A stretch of DNA of 55,628 nucleotides from Pseudomonas sp. GM18 (GCF_000282195.1 NZ_AKJT01000026.1:1-55628); one strand, 5' to 3'. Shown: positions 17,531-25,842, numbered from the stretch's first letter. A program made the numbers and translations. The notes: generated by a model from the letters alone, not told the origin.

Positions 17531-17560
17531 TATCGTATTGGGGATTTCGTATACGATATT
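17531..17560. promoter_or_regulatory. operator-like palindrome upstream of the second transporter/aconitase X unit
   Basis: TCGTATACGA (17547-17556) is identical to the boxes at 5530 and 11716. A half-like copy, ATCGTATTGG, precedes it at 17532-17541. The box lies about 48 bases upstream of the binding protein start, at a place suited to overlap a promoter. The GntR protein encoded at 23045-23716 is the best candidate to bind it. Confidence 0.6.
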
Positions 17561-17749
17561 AAATATAGCAATCAACGTGCCCGTTTCCAGGCAGAGGCGT
17601 GAATTTGTTGGCAGGCCTTGGAGTAGAGGTGTTGCGGTGCGTCAGCGGGATGTCGCGAGGGGCGAGGTCCGCGATGGCGGGTGTTACAGATGGGAGCAAT
17701 GGATGTGCGGGGCGCCCCTTTAAGGAACATCGGCAGGCGTAGGCGCGCT

Positions 17750-17860
17750 GATCGTTCCCACGCTCCGCGTGGGAATGTAGCCCGGGTCGCTCCGCGTCCC
17801 TTCCAGAGCCGAACGCGGAGCGTCCGTTGAGGCATTCCCACGCGGAGCGTGGGAACGATC
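17750..17860. repeat. inverted repeat with perfect 28-base arms
   Basis: The arms 17750-17777 and 17833-17860 are exact reverse complements. Each arm is itself palindromic (CCCACGC TCC GCGTGGG), and the centre holds another pair, CGCTCCGCGT and ACGCGGAGCG. This is a Pseudomonas-type extragenic palindrome cluster. It ends 8 bases from the DUF6124 stop and separates that gene from the divergent promoter region of the transporter unit. A single related unit is at 18554-18584. Confidence 0.88.
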
Positions 17861-17867
17861 ATCCTCG

Positions 17868-18227
17868 CTAGCCTTGTGGATCGAGGTTATCCAGTACCCG
17901 GTTGACGGCCAGCTCCCCGAGCATGACCACCGATTGAATCCCCAACATCATGTTGCGATGGGGCATGTCCATCAACCCGGCGAACTCACTGAGCATCACG
18001 CTCGCTGACGCCAGGGATTCGCAGGCGTTGACCAGCAGGGTTTCGTTATCGACCTTCTCACCCACATGGTAAATGGTGCTGGGTTTGCGCTTGGTGGCTT
18101 TGGGGGTGGGTGGTTTGAGGTAGTGGTCGAGGGCGCGGTCGGCGGCTTCGTGGAGCTTTTTGGAATCGAGGGATTCGTAGGGGGAAACGTCGTCGGTTTC
18201 CGGAGGATTTGGCGTTGGTTTGAACAT
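17868..18227 (-). CDS. DUF6124/DUF3077-type small protein
   Basis: This is a 119-residue protein of unknown function. It starts MFKPTPNPPETDDVSPYESL, followed by SKKLHEAADRALDHYL, a basic linker (KATKRKPST) and a helical C-terminal half rich in Ala, Leu and Met that ends AVNRVLDNLDPQG. This pattern is one I associate with a DUF6124-like family common in Pseudomonas; the exact family name is from memory. No signal peptide or membrane segment is seen. GGAGTT precedes the ATG at 18227. Its upstream DNA (18228-18550) has no gene but unusually dense complementary segments, described separately. Confidence 0.65.
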   Translation of the reverse strand: MFKPTPNPPETDDVSPYESLDSKKLHEAADRALDHYLKPPTPKATKRKPSTIYHVGEKVDNETLLVNACESLASASVMLSEFAGLMDMPHRNMMLGIQSVVMLGELAVNRVLDNLDPQG

Positions 18228-18268
18228 AGATGGAACTCCATATGTGATTAGAGGAGCCATCACCCTCG

Positions 18269-18517
18269 CTACCAAACGAAGAGGTGGTGGCCATACGAAG
18301 GTTGGTAGACCGGCCCACATGGAAAAACCGGCGTGCCCGAGGGCACCCTACGCATGGCCACCATAAAGGTGCTGCTATGCGACATGTGGACGGCGGGCTA
18401 CCAAACCCGATCACTGTTTTTCAGCGACAGGGAAACGATATAGCCCGGGCCACAGGCGCACTAGCCGGCGGATTCTGGCGTAGTCGTAGGCAGAGGCGCA
18501 AGGATGTGTAGCCTGGG
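18269..18517. ncRNA. candidate structured RNA in the gene-free DNA upstream of the DUF6124 gene
   Basis: No credible gene lies at 18228-18585. Instead many segments can pair. TGGTGGCCAT (18285-18294) pairs with ATGGCCACCA (18354-18363). TTGGTAG (18302-18308) can pair with CTACCAA at either 18269-18275 or 18398-18404. CCACATG (18315-18321) pairs with CATGTGG (18383-18389). GTGCCC (18333-18338) pairs with GGGCAC (18341-18346). CCCGGGC-CACA (18444-18454) pairs with TGTG-GCCTGGG (18505-18517). The first pair interlocks with the second and third, giving a pseudoknot, and the two CTACCAA copies exclude each other. One pair needs a G-U wobble on the plus strand, a weak hint that the RNA is plus-strand. 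Nothing is known of its expression. Confidence 0.4.
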
Positions 18518-18553
18518 TGAGTTTCTGGAAGTGTCGTTTAAACATCACCTGTT

Positions 18554-18584
18554 GATCGTTCCTACGCAGGGCGTGGGAACGATC
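18554..18584. terminator. hairpin at the 3' end of the PAS-AraC gene
   Basis: GATCGTTCCTACGC and GCGTGGGAACGATC form a 14-base stem with one G-U pair around AGG. It directly follows the minus-strand stop at 18586 and belongs to the same palindrome family as 17750-17860. It probably ends transcription or stabilises the 3' end; no long T-run is present. Confidence 0.55.
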
Positions 18585-18585
18585 C

Positions 18586-19368
18586 TTAGCGCTGAGTATC
18601 GCGATACTGACTCGGTGACAGGCCGGTCAACGCACGAAACTGTCGGCTGAACGCACTGTGGTCGGTGTAACCACAACGCAGGGCGATCTCGGTGATCGGC
18701 AGGTCGGTGTGCAGCAACAACCGCGAACCTTCTTCCAGGCGCGCCTTGTTGATCATCTGCCGTGGCGTGAGCTGGAAGACCCGTTTGCAGTGACGCTCCA
18801 GTTGCGCCACGGAATAACCGGCGATGGCGGTCAGTTCGGCAAGGCTGATGGGGCGGGCGAAGTGGCTGCGGATGTGCGCGTCCACGGCGGCGAGTTTCTG
18901 GAACGCGGGGTGATTGGACTGCGGCGATTGCAGGTCGCGGGAGATCCCGGCCAGGCCCACGATGTGACCCTGTTCATCCTTCAAGGCGAGTTTGTGGGTC
19001 AGGCACCAGATCGGCTGGTTGCCGTAATACAGGTGCAGTTCCAGTTGGTCGGCCAGTTCGCGGCCGCTGGACAGCACCCGCCGATCCTGTTCGGTGTACA
19101 GCGGGCCGAAGCGTTCCGGGAAGACCATTTCAGCGGTGCGCCCCAGTAGCTCTTCGCGATGTTTGAAACCGCAACGCCGGGCCAGGGTCTGGTTGACGAA
19201 GGCGTAGCGAGCTTCGCGATCCTTGATGAAAAACACCACGTCCGCCAGGGTATCGAGCAGCGGCGCAATCGGCTGCAGGCTGTTCAGCAGCGTTGGCAGG
19301 TCGCAGGGTTTGAAGGTGCTGAGCGAGGGGTACATGGCGCTGGGGTCTGGTGGCGACCCCGGGATCAT
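18586..19368 (-). CDS. AraC family regulator with N-terminal PAS domain
   Basis: The product (about 260 residues) joins a PAS domain (DTLADVVFFIKDREARYAFV to GLAGISRDLQ, residues about 35-150) to a C-terminal AraC helix-turn-helix pair. The latter includes ISLAELTAIAGYSVAQLERH, ITEIALRCGYTDHSAFSRQF and LTGLSPSQYR. It lies just downstream of the D-hydroxyproline dehydrogenase operon on the same strand and may sense a pathway intermediate or flavin/redox state through the PAS domain; that is inference. The start is uncertain: ATG at 19368 (weak GAGC upstream) or ATG at 19335 (no ribosome binding site). Confidence 0.85.
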   Translation of the reverse strand: MIPGSPPDPSAMYPSLSTFKPCDLPTLLNSLQPIAPLLDTLADVVFFIKDREARYAFVNQTLARRCGFKHREELLGRTAEMVFPERFGPLYTEQDRRVLSSGRELADQLELHLYYGNQPIWCLTHKLALKDEQGHIVGLAGISRDLQSPQSNHPAFQKLAAVDAHIRSHFARPISLAELTAIAGYSVAQLERHCKRVFQLTPRQMINKARLEEGSRLLLHTDLPITEIALRCGYTDHSAFSRQFRALTGLSPSQYRDTQR

Positions 19369-19406
19369 AGTAGCTCGACAGCGCGGCCGAAACCCCCGAG
19401 GGGGAA

Positions 19407-20660
19407 TCAGGCCGGCGGGGTGTCGTCCAGGCACATCAAGGTCTCGATTCGGGCCGGGCTGAAGGGCGGGCGGGGCGCTGAAGGTTGCCAGCCAAACAGG
19501 TGCTGCACCGCGCCGCCACACACCCGGCCCTGACAGGCGCCCATGCCGCAGCGACTGGCCAGCTTGGCTTCGCGCCAGTCGGTGTGCCCGGCCAATGCGG
19601 CGTAGGGCACGTCTTCGCAGCGGCAGACCAGGGTGTCGGGGCGGGCCAGGGATTTGAGTTGCGGGTCGAGGGCGAAGGCCTGATTCAGCGCCTTGGCGAA
19701 ACCCTGCCAGCGTGCCCGGCGTGGCCATAACTGGCGCGCCGCTTCAAGGTCACCGACCGCCGCGTGCCCAGCAATTGCGCCTTCGACCAACGCCAATTCA
19801 CTGCCACCAAACCCGGTGCATTCACCCGCCGCAAAATGGTCGGCACGACTGGCCTGCCAGGTATCCACGGCCAACGCCTGACCCTCGATGGCGTAACCCA
19901 GTGCCTGGCCCAATTGAATGTTCGGGATCAAGCCGAAACCGCAGGCCAGCCGATCACATTCCAGTTCGACGATTTTGCCCTGCTGTTGCAGGCGCACACC
20001 TTCCAGCCGATCAGTGCCAAGGGCGGCCAGCACATGCGTCGCGGTGCGGTAATGGCGGTCGAACAGGCTGAACGATTGCAACCATTTGCCAGGCCAGCGG
20101 GGCAGTTGCGCGGCGAAACCGGCGACGGCGGTGCGCGAGGCTTGTTCGGCGATGCGCTGGACCTGCGCGCCGTGTTTTTTCGCGGTGGCGGCACTGGCCA
20201 GTAACAGCGGGCCGCTGCCGGCGATCACCACGCGTTCACCCTGCACCGGCAGGCCCGCCTTGATCAGCGCCTGCAAGCCACCGGCTCCGGTCACGCCAGG
20301 CAACGTCCAGCCGGGGAAGGGCAGCAGCAACTCGCGGGCGCCGGTGCACAGAATCAGCTTGTCGTAACTGATCAGCCAACCGGCATCGTCATTTTCGACC
20401 AACAGCTGTTTCGGACCGGGACTGGCGATCACTCGGGTGCAGGCGTGACGGCGGATGTTGCTGCACGCCTGCAAACGCTCACGCAGGCGACGGGCCTGAT
20501 CGGGCACGTTGGCTTGAGGGCCGTCACGCCAGATTTGCCCGCCCGGTAGCGGATTGTCGTCGAGCATGACGATGCGTGCGCCACTGGGCGCGGCGGCAAG
20601 GGCAGCGGCCATCCCGGCGGGGCCGGCGCCGATGATCAGCAGATCGGCGTATTCGTTCAT
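19407..20660 (-). CDS. D-hydroxyproline dehydrogenase, FAD/NAD(P)-binding subunit with Cys cluster
   Basis: This 417-residue flavoprotein resembles HcnB/SoxA-type subunits. It begins with the dinucleotide fold GAGPAGMAAALAAA and has a second nucleotide motif VVIAGSGPLLLASAATA near residue 148. It ends with a BFD-like cysteine group, VCRCEDV and CGMGACQGRVCGG near 355-395, expected to hold a [2Fe-2S] cluster. Together with the next two products it should oxidise cis-4-hydroxy-D-proline to the pyrroline. The start ATG overlaps the stop of the ferredoxin-like gene (ATGA at 20657-20660), which gives coupled translation. Confidence 0.87.
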   Translation of the reverse strand: MNEYADLLIIGAGPAGMAAALAAAPSGARIVMLDDNPLPGGQIWRDGPQANVPDQARRLRERLQACSNIRRHACTRVIASPGPKQLLVENDDAGWLISYDKLILCTGARELLLPFPGWTLPGVTGAGGLQALIKAGLPVQGERVVIAGSGPLLLASAATAKKHGAQVQRIAEQASRTAVAGFAAQLPRWPGKWLQSFSLFDRHYRTATHVLAALGTDRLEGVRLQQQGKIVELECDRLACGFGLIPNIQLGQALGYAIEGQALAVDTWQASRADHFAAGECTGFGGSELALVEGAIAGHAAVGDLEAARQLWPRRARWQGFAKALNQAFALDPQLKSLARPDTLVCRCEDVPYAALAGHTDWREAKLASRCGMGACQGRVCGGAVQHLFGWQPSAPRPPFSPARIETLMCLDDTPPA

Positions 20661-20893
20661 GGGCATGTCTGCACCTGCATGCCGTCGCGGCACAGAGTCT
20701 GGCAGGCCAGGCGTCGCCGGCCATCGATGGTCACCCGGCATTCCTGGCAAATGCCCATGCCGCACAGCGGTGCGCGGCGCTGGCCATTGACCGAAGTGCG
20801 CGTGCATCCGTCGCTGCCCAACGCCAAGGCAGCGGCGACGCTGGTGCCCTCGGCCACCTTCAAGGCGCGGCCGTCCAGCAGTAATTCAGGCAT
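20657..20893 (-). CDS. D-hydroxyproline dehydrogenase, small [2Fe-2S] subunit
   Basis: This 78-residue protein is a ferredoxin-like subunit of the HcnA type. The cluster ligands are visible as CGMGICQEC followed by RRRLACQT. It overlaps the oxidase-like subunit gene by 8 bases upstream and the FAD/NAD subunit gene by 4 bases downstream, so the three chains are made together. It would pass electrons between the two flavin subunits. The ATG at 20893 gives the family N-terminus MPELLLDGR; the open frame extends further but lies within the neighbouring gene. Confidence 0.87.
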   Translation of the reverse strand: MPELLLDGRALKVAEGTSVAAALALGSDGCTRTSVNGQRRAPLCGMGICQECRVTIDGRRRLACQTLCRDGMQVQTCP

Positions 20894-22001
20894 AGGCGGG
20901 TTCTCCGAGGAAACGCTGGGGCAGATAGGGTTGCGCGGCCAGTGGCGGGGTTTCGTTGAACAGCTGCGCCACCAGCAAATCGGCGGTGCCGGGGGCGGTG
21001 GTGACGCCCAACCCTTCGTGCCCGACCGCCAGCCACAAGCCCTGGTGCTGTGGGTGCTGACCCACCAGCGGCAGGCCGTCGGGGCTGGCGGCGCGAAAGC
21101 CGGTCCAGGCGCGGATGCCGTTGAGCCGGGCCAGGCCTGGCATGTATTCGGCGGCGCGCTTGAGCATTTTCGCCAGCATCCAGCCTTCAACCTGTGGGTC
21201 GGTAGTACCGAATTGCCGCGAGGCACCGATGAACAATTGCCCGGTCGGGCGCGGCTGAATATTGCAGGCGGTGGATGGCCCCGTGGCGTTGTGGGCGCTG
21301 GTGACGTAACCCAGTTCCACCAGGGTGTGGGTGACGGTGCCGGGGTAGCGGTCGGTAATCAGCAGGTGGCCTTTTTTCGGCTCGATGGGCAATTCCGGGC
21401 ACAGTTCGCTGGCCTGAATGCCGTTGGCCAACACCACCGCTTCGGCCCGCAACCACTGACCGTCATCGAGGCAAACGCGGTGACCATCGACCGCGCTGAC
21501 CCGCGCCCGGTGCTGACGGATATTCGGCGTATCGAGCATCCAGCGGGCCGTTGCCGGCGCATACAGAATGCCGTCGCCATTGATCAGCAAGCCGCCTTCC
21601 AGATCCGCGCGCAGTTCCGGCTCACGCTGGCGCAAGGCACTGGCGCTGACCAGTTCGCACGCCACGCCCTGGGCTTTCAGGTTCAGGTATTTGCTGTGGG
21701 CGACCGCCATCTCTTCTGCGTTGGCCGCCAGCCACAGTGTGCCGTTGTTGCGGTAAGCGCAGCCGTCGGGCAGGTCCGGCGCCAGTTCGCGCCAGCGTTG
21801 CAGGGAATATTGACTCAGGGCCAGTTCGGCCGGGTTGTCGTCGAGCACCAGCAAGTGGCCCATGCCCGCCGCCGTCGCGCCGTGCAGGCCGGCGTCCAGC
21901 ACCAGCACCTGCAAGCCACGCCGGGCCAACGCCTGGGCGCAGGCGGCGCCGATGATGCCGGCGCCGATCACGATCACATCGGCCACCAGGCCCTCGTTCA
22001 T
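20886..22001 (-). CDS. D-hydroxyproline dehydrogenase, D-amino acid oxidase-like catalytic subunit
   Basis: This FAD-dependent oxidoreductase of the DadA/glycine oxidase type has 371 residues. Its FAD-binding start is [19 protein letters not shown], with [14 protein letters not shown] and the C-terminal [15 protein letters not shown] and [17 protein letters not shown] typical of the family. It is the likely substrate-oxidising subunit for cis-4-hydroxy-D-proline made by the epimerase gene, which it overlaps by 4 bases. Electrons would go to the ferredoxin-like and FAD/NAD subunits and then to the respiratory chain. Confidence 0.88.
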   Translation of the reverse strand: MNEGLVADVIVIGAGIIGAACAQALARRGLQVLVLDAGLHGATAAGMGHLLVLDDNPAELALSQYSLQRWRELAPDLPDGCAYRNNGTLWLAANAEEMAVAHSKYLNLKAQGVACELVSASALRQREPELRADLEGGLLINGDGILYAPATARWMLDTPNIRQHRARVSAVDGHRVCLDDGQWLRAEAVVLANGIQASELCPELPIEPKKGHLLITDRYPGTVTHTLVELGYVTSAHNATGPSTACNIQPRPTGQLFIGASRQFGTTDPQVEGWMLAKMLKRAAEYMPGLARLNGIRAWTGFRAASPDGLPLVGQHPQHQGLWLAVGHEGLGVTTAPGTADLLVAQLFNETPPLAAQPYLPQRFLGEPAYA

Positions 22002-22930
22002 GGACGAATGCCCCAGGCGAACGGGTCATCCTGTTCGATGATCAAACTGGCCTCGGCGCTGATAAAGGCACGGCCACGAATGGTCGGCACGATGCGCTCG
22101 CCTTGCCATTCATAAGAGCCTTCGAACTCGCTGCCGATGACACTGGCCTGACGCCAGATCTGCCCCGGTTGCAACTTGTCGTCGGCGGCCAGGCAGGCCA
22201 GTTTGGCACTGGTGCCGGTGCCGCACGGTGAGCGGTCATAGGCTTTGCCGGGGCATAGGACAAAGTTGCGGCTGTCGGCTTGATCGTCATCGGCGAACAG
22301 TTCGATATGGTCGATCAGCCCGCCATCTTCGCCACGAATGCCCTGGGCCTCCAGCGCTTGTTGCACCGCGTAGGTATAAGCGGTCAGCGCGTCGAGGTTG
22401 TCGCCGGCGACCCTCAGGCCATGCTCGGCAATCAGGAAAAACCAGTTGCCGCCCCAGGCGATATCGCCGACCACCTGGCCGATGCCCGGCACCTGCAACA
22501 CCAGCGCCTTGCGGTAACGGTAGGCCGGCACATTGCGCACGCTCACCGAATGGTCTTCGTGCAGGGTCGCCTGCACCGTCCCCACTGGCGTTTCGATGCG
22601 GTGCACGCCGGGGCCGATCTTGCCCAGATGCGCCAACGACGCCACCAGGCCGATGGTGCCGTGGCCGCACATGCCCAGGTAACCGCTGTTGTTGAAGAAA
22701 ATCACCCCGGCACAGGCGCTCGAGTCTACCGGTGTGCAGAGCAAGGCACCCACCAGCACGTCGCTGCCTCGTGGTTCCAGCACACAGGCCGCGCGCCATT
22801 GATCGTGATGGTCGGCCAGCCGCTTGCGCCGTTCAGCCATGCTGCCGGTGCCCAGGTCAGGAAAACCGGCGGTCACCAGGCGGGTCGGTTCGCCGCCGGT
22901 GTGGGAGTCGATCACGGTGATGCGTTTCAT
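21998..22930 (-). CDS. lhpA: 4-hydroxyproline 2-epimerase
   Basis: This is a proline racemase superfamily epimerase of 310 residues that converts trans-4-hydroxy-L-proline to cis-4-hydroxy-D-proline. Both catalytic cysteines are present, Cys88 in [12 protein letters not shown] and Cys236 in [12 protein letters not shown], at the positions known for this enzyme class. It is the first gene of the operon with the three dehydrogenase subunits. The ATG at 22930 gives the conserved [15 protein letters not shown]. The ribosome binding site before it is poor (GTGG), so translation may be modest. Confidence 0.95.
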   Translation of the reverse strand: MKRITVIDSHTGGEPTRLVTAGFPDLGTGSMAERRKRLADHHDQWRAACVLEPRGSDVLVGALLCTPVDSSACAGVIFFNNSGYLGMCGHGTIGLVASLAHLGKIGPGVHRIETPVGTVQATLHEDHSVSVRNVPAYRYRKALVLQVPGIGQVVGDIAWGGNWFFLIAEHGLRVAGDNLDALTAYTYAVQQALEAQGIRGEDGGLIDHIELFADDDQADSRNFVLCPGKAYDRSPCGTGTSAKLACLAADDKLQPGQIWRQASVIGSEFEGSYEWQGERIVPTIRGRAFISAEASLIIEQDDPFAWGIRP

Positions 22931-23044
22931 GGGAGGGCCACGTCCGTTCAGATGAGTGAACGCAAGAGTGGCCTGTGCGGCGGGGTGCCGGCTTGATGGA
23001 TTTATCCTGTGCCGATGACGAAATCGGCACAGCATCCTGAGCCG

Positions 23045-23716
23045 TCAGTGGGCGTGGGGCAGGTGTTCGAACAGGGTCTTGCAGACCCCGGCAATGTGTT
23101 CGTCCAGCAGCTTCACCGCCAGCTCCACATCGCCGGCACGACAGGCCGCGAGGATCTCACGGTGTTCGTGATCGGCCCGTTCCTTGCCGGCCGACAGGCT
23201 CATCTGCATGCGCAGGTAGCGCTCCAGCTTGTCGTTGACCGAACGAATCAGGCTGACCAGAAACGGCCGTTGCGCTGGTTCGTACAGGCAGGCGTGCAGC
23301 TCCCAATTGAGCTCGGCCCAGCGGCCCACGTCGTCCTCACCGATGAATTCCTGACAGATGCGCTCGGCACGGGCGAAGGTTTCTTCGGTCATGTTGGGAA
23401 TGGCCAGGCGCAGTATTTTGTCCTCCAGCAACATGCGCACTTCGAACATCTGCGCCAGCTCGGCATCGGAAACCCGCGTGACCATCGCCCCGCGATTGCG
23501 CTGGAACATCACCAACCCTTCGGCTTCCAGCCGCTTGAGGGCCTCGCGCACCGGAATCTTGCTGACGTTGAACTGGCGGGCAATGTCGTCCTGGCGAATC
23601 GGCTCATCTTCGGCGAAATGCCCGGCGACGATGGCGTCGCGCAGATGACGGGTGATGATTTCCGAGGTCGACGGCGTATTGCCAAGGTCGGGAGCGTTGA
23701 GTTTGGGTAGGTTCAC
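23045..23716 (-). CDS. GntR family (FadR subfamily) transcriptional regulator
   Basis: This regulator of 223 residues has an N-terminal winged helix (DEPIRQDDIARQFNVSKIPVR then EALKRLEAEGLVMF) and an all-helical FCD ligand domain with the metal-type residues spread over EVRMLLEDKILRLA and NWELHACLYEPA. It follows the epimerase operon on the same strand and lies beside a CGTATAC-type box, which suggests self-control and control of the hydroxyproline genes. GTG at 23716 is the most likely start; there is no good ribosome binding site and no nearby ATG in frame. Confidence 0.85.
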   Translation of the reverse strand: MNLPKLNAPDLGNTPSTSEIITRHLRDAIVAGHFAEDEPIRQDDIARQFNVSKIPVREALKRLEAEGLVMFQRNRGAMVTRVSDAELAQMFEVRMLLEDKILRLAIPNMTEETFARAERICQEFIGEDDVGRWAELNWELHACLYEPAQRPFLVSLIRSVNDKLERYLRMQMSLSAGKERADHEHREILAACRAGDVELAVKLLDEHIAGVCKTLFEHLPHAH

Positions 23717-23748
23717 GGCGGCGATCGTTTGGAGTGAGATAGCGCTAG

Positions 23749-23758
23749 GGTATACGAA
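23749..23758. promoter_or_regulatory. degenerate copy of the CGTATAC box upstream of the GntR gene
   Basis: GGTATACGAA reads TTCGTATACC on the minus strand, 33 bases upstream of the GntR start. It keeps one full half of the TTCGTATACGAA palindrome and loses the other. It may be a weaker autoregulatory site. Confidence 0.45.
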
Positions 23759-23793
23759 ATCCTTTCGCTGATCTTCCTTGGGCCGTACGAACC

Positions 23794-24795
23794 TCAGGAC
23801 TCTTCGCGATAGCGCCCCGGGGTCATGCCGAACCAACGCAGGCAGGCTTTATGGAAGCTGCTCTGATCGCGAAAACCCAGCAATGCGCCGATGTACTTTA
23901 CGCTGCGCACCGAGTTGCGCAGGAAGTTGTGCGCGAGCATCAGCCGCGCCTCATCCTGCAGCGCGGAGAAGTGCATGTCTTCATTGCTCAGGCGCCGTTG
24001 CAGGCTGCGCGCGCTGACCCCGACCACCTGGGCGATTTTGTCGAGGTCGCTGGGCACGCCTTGGGCCAAGCGTTCGGACAGCACTCGCCGCACCCGCGCG
24101 GTCATCGAGTCGTTAAGCAGCACGTTCAAACGCGCGCGAGCGTATTCGACATGCAAGACATCCAGTGCCGGGTCGGCAGTGGGCAAGGCAATCGAGCAGT
24201 CGTCGATGCTGAACGACAAGCTGTTGTACGGTGCGCCGAACAGCAGGTTGCTGCCCAGCAACTGTTCCAGCCGGGTGGTGTCCGCAGGTTCGGGGTAAGT
24301 AAAGGTCGCTGCCAGGGGATGGGGTTTGTGCTTGGGCAACAGCCAGTGAACCAGCCCAAGGGTTTGCGCGGCACCCGCGTCGATGAACGGGCGGGGCGTC
24401 AACGACGGCTCCATGCTGATGTCGAAACCGATCAGCCTCAGCGCCCGGGGTTTGCGTTCCAGGCACATGCAAAAGCCGTTGCTGATCAGTGAGTGATAGT
24501 CCACCAGGCGTTGCAGGGCAGTGCCCAGCGTTGCACAGGACATCATGGCATAACCGAGCACCTCCAGATTGGAAGGGTGCGCCCGGGAATAGGCCAGCAG
24601 GCCGATGTCCGGATTGCCGGTGCGCTTTACCGCTTCTTCCATCACCTTATAGACCAGCTCCAGCCCGACACCCTTGGGGTTTGCAAAGACCTCCTCGCTG
24701 CTGTCGAACTGCTTGAGCAAGGCTTCTACGTTTGCACCTCCGTCGGTCAAGACATCGGCAAGCACCCGAAAACTGGCGCTAGTCATTCTGTGCAT
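23794..24795 (-). CDS. AraC family regulator with arabinose-binding-type N-terminal domain (OruR/ArgR-like)
   Basis: The product has 333 residues. The N-terminal sensor resembles the long AraC-like ligand domain of OruR-type regulators (FRVLADVLTDGGANVEALLK, LEVLGYAMMSCATLGTALQR). The C-terminal domain has the two helix-turn-helix units, DKIAQVVGVSARSLQRRLS and SVKYIGALLGFRDQSSFHKA, and the end FGMTPGRYRE. AGGAAGAA precedes the ATG at 24795; another ATG at 24786 is less well placed. It is on the same strand as the GntR gene, 77 bases away, and may act on amino acid catabolism. The target cannot be read. Confidence 0.85.
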   Translation of the reverse strand: MHRMTSASFRVLADVLTDGGANVEALLKQFDSSEEVFANPKGVGLELVYKVMEEAVKRTGNPDIGLLAYSRAHPSNLEVLGYAMMSCATLGTALQRLVDYHSLISNGFCMCLERKPRALRLIGFDISMEPSLTPRPFIDAGAAQTLGLVHWLLPKHKPHPLAATFTYPEPADTTRLEQLLGSNLLFGAPYNSLSFSIDDCSIALPTADPALDVLHVEYARARLNVLLNDSMTARVRRVLSERLAQGVPSDLDKIAQVVGVSARSLQRRLSNEDMHFSALQDEARLMLAHNFLRNSVRSVKYIGALLGFRDQSSFHKACLRWFGMTPGRYREES

Positions 24796-25046
24796 AGTTC
24801 TTCCTGGACTGATAGCTAAGTGATATCGCGCAAGCCGGCGCATGATCGCAATAAACAAATGAGCACAGTCGATTAACGGCACAACCACGTTTCCAAGGAC
24901 AAACGAAAGGTATCCGGGAACACTTCCTGACGGCAGGAGGCGAGGGGATTATGGCCGGCAGTCAACCCTTTGCAGTTGCAGGAGCGCCCGCTCGGCGGCG
25001 TTACACTCAGCCGGCGGCAGACTGCTGCTTTGTCCACGGATGTGTC

Positions 25047-25796
25047 ATGCACAGAGTCAGAAGCTTTTACAGTGAGTTGGCGCTCGGCCGATTGGTGTTG
25101 GCGTTTCAGCCGGTGGTCTGGTTACCCGACAGCAATCGGGTGCTGTATCAGGAAGGGTTGTTGCGGCATGTCGATGCGCTGGGGGAAGGGGTCTATCCCT
25201 TTGCGATGCTGGAGAAACACCAACTGATGCGTGAGCTCGATCGCAGCGTGGTGCATGGCGTGATCGACAGCTTGCTGCTGGACGAACACCTGCGACTGGG
25301 CTGCAACATCTCCGCGCAAAGCGCCATCGTCGACCATTACTGGCGGGAGATCATCGCGCAGTTGCGTGACGCCCCCTCGGTGGCCGCGCGACTGGTGATT
25401 GAAATCACCGAAAGCGCGACACCGCCCAGCACGTTGGCGGCGATCGAGTTCGTCCTGTGCTTGCGCGAACTTGGCTGCCGGGTGGCCATCGACGATTTTG
25501 GCGCGGGCCTGGGCACCCTGGAATTCATTCGCCAGACCCGGCCGGACATCGTCAAGATCGATCAGGGTTACCTGCAACGTGCACGCCTGGAGACCAACAA
25601 CGCCCAGACCCTTGGCCACTTGGTGCAGCTGTGCAAGACCCTGGCGCCGTGCGTGATTATCGAAGGGATTGAGTCCGAAGCCGACCGCGCGCTTGTCACC
25701 GCTTGCGGTAGCGAGTGGGGGCAAGGTTATCTATTCGGACGTCCGCAGATTGATGCGTTGGGCGCCCGGTGCCTGCTGCAACCTCTATCGTCATAG
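25047..25796 (+). CDS. stand-alone EAL domain protein, probable c-di-GMP phosphodiesterase
   Basis: This 249-residue protein consists of one EAL domain with no visible sensor or membrane part. The signature is EGLLR instead of EALLR. The other active-site positions look intact: asparagine in CNISAQS, glutamate in IEITES, the two aspartates in IDDFGAGLG, lysine in IVKIDQGYL, glutamate in IEGIES and glutamine in GQGYLFGRP. It should hydrolyse c-di-GMP. It may act near the exopolysaccharide genes further along, but it stands alone, with about 250 bases of DNA before it. Confidence 0.85.
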   Translation: MHRVRSFYSELALGRLVLAFQPVVWLPDSNRVLYQEGLLRHVDALGEGVYPFAMLEKHQLMRELDRSVVHGVIDSLLLDEHLRLGCNISAQSAIVDHYWREIIAQLRDAPSVAARLVIEITESATPPSTLAAIEFVLCLRELGCRVAIDDFGAGLGTLEFIRQTRPDIVKIDQGYLQRARLETNNAQTLGHLVQLCKTLAPCVIIEGIESEADRALVTACGSEWGQGYLFGRPQIDALGARCLLQPLSS

Positions 25797-25842
25797 AGAG
25801 GGGGCGGGCGGTCTGGCGTTTATGAAGATTGACCGCTGGCGC

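Noticed and set aside
25700..25715. GCGGTAGCGA in the EAL gene as a second ops element
   Set aside because: It lies inside a coding gene, lacks the final TG and the T-run, and the word is a chance result of local codons. A similar GCGGTAGCGC in the solute-binding gene near 4127 is rejected for the same reason.
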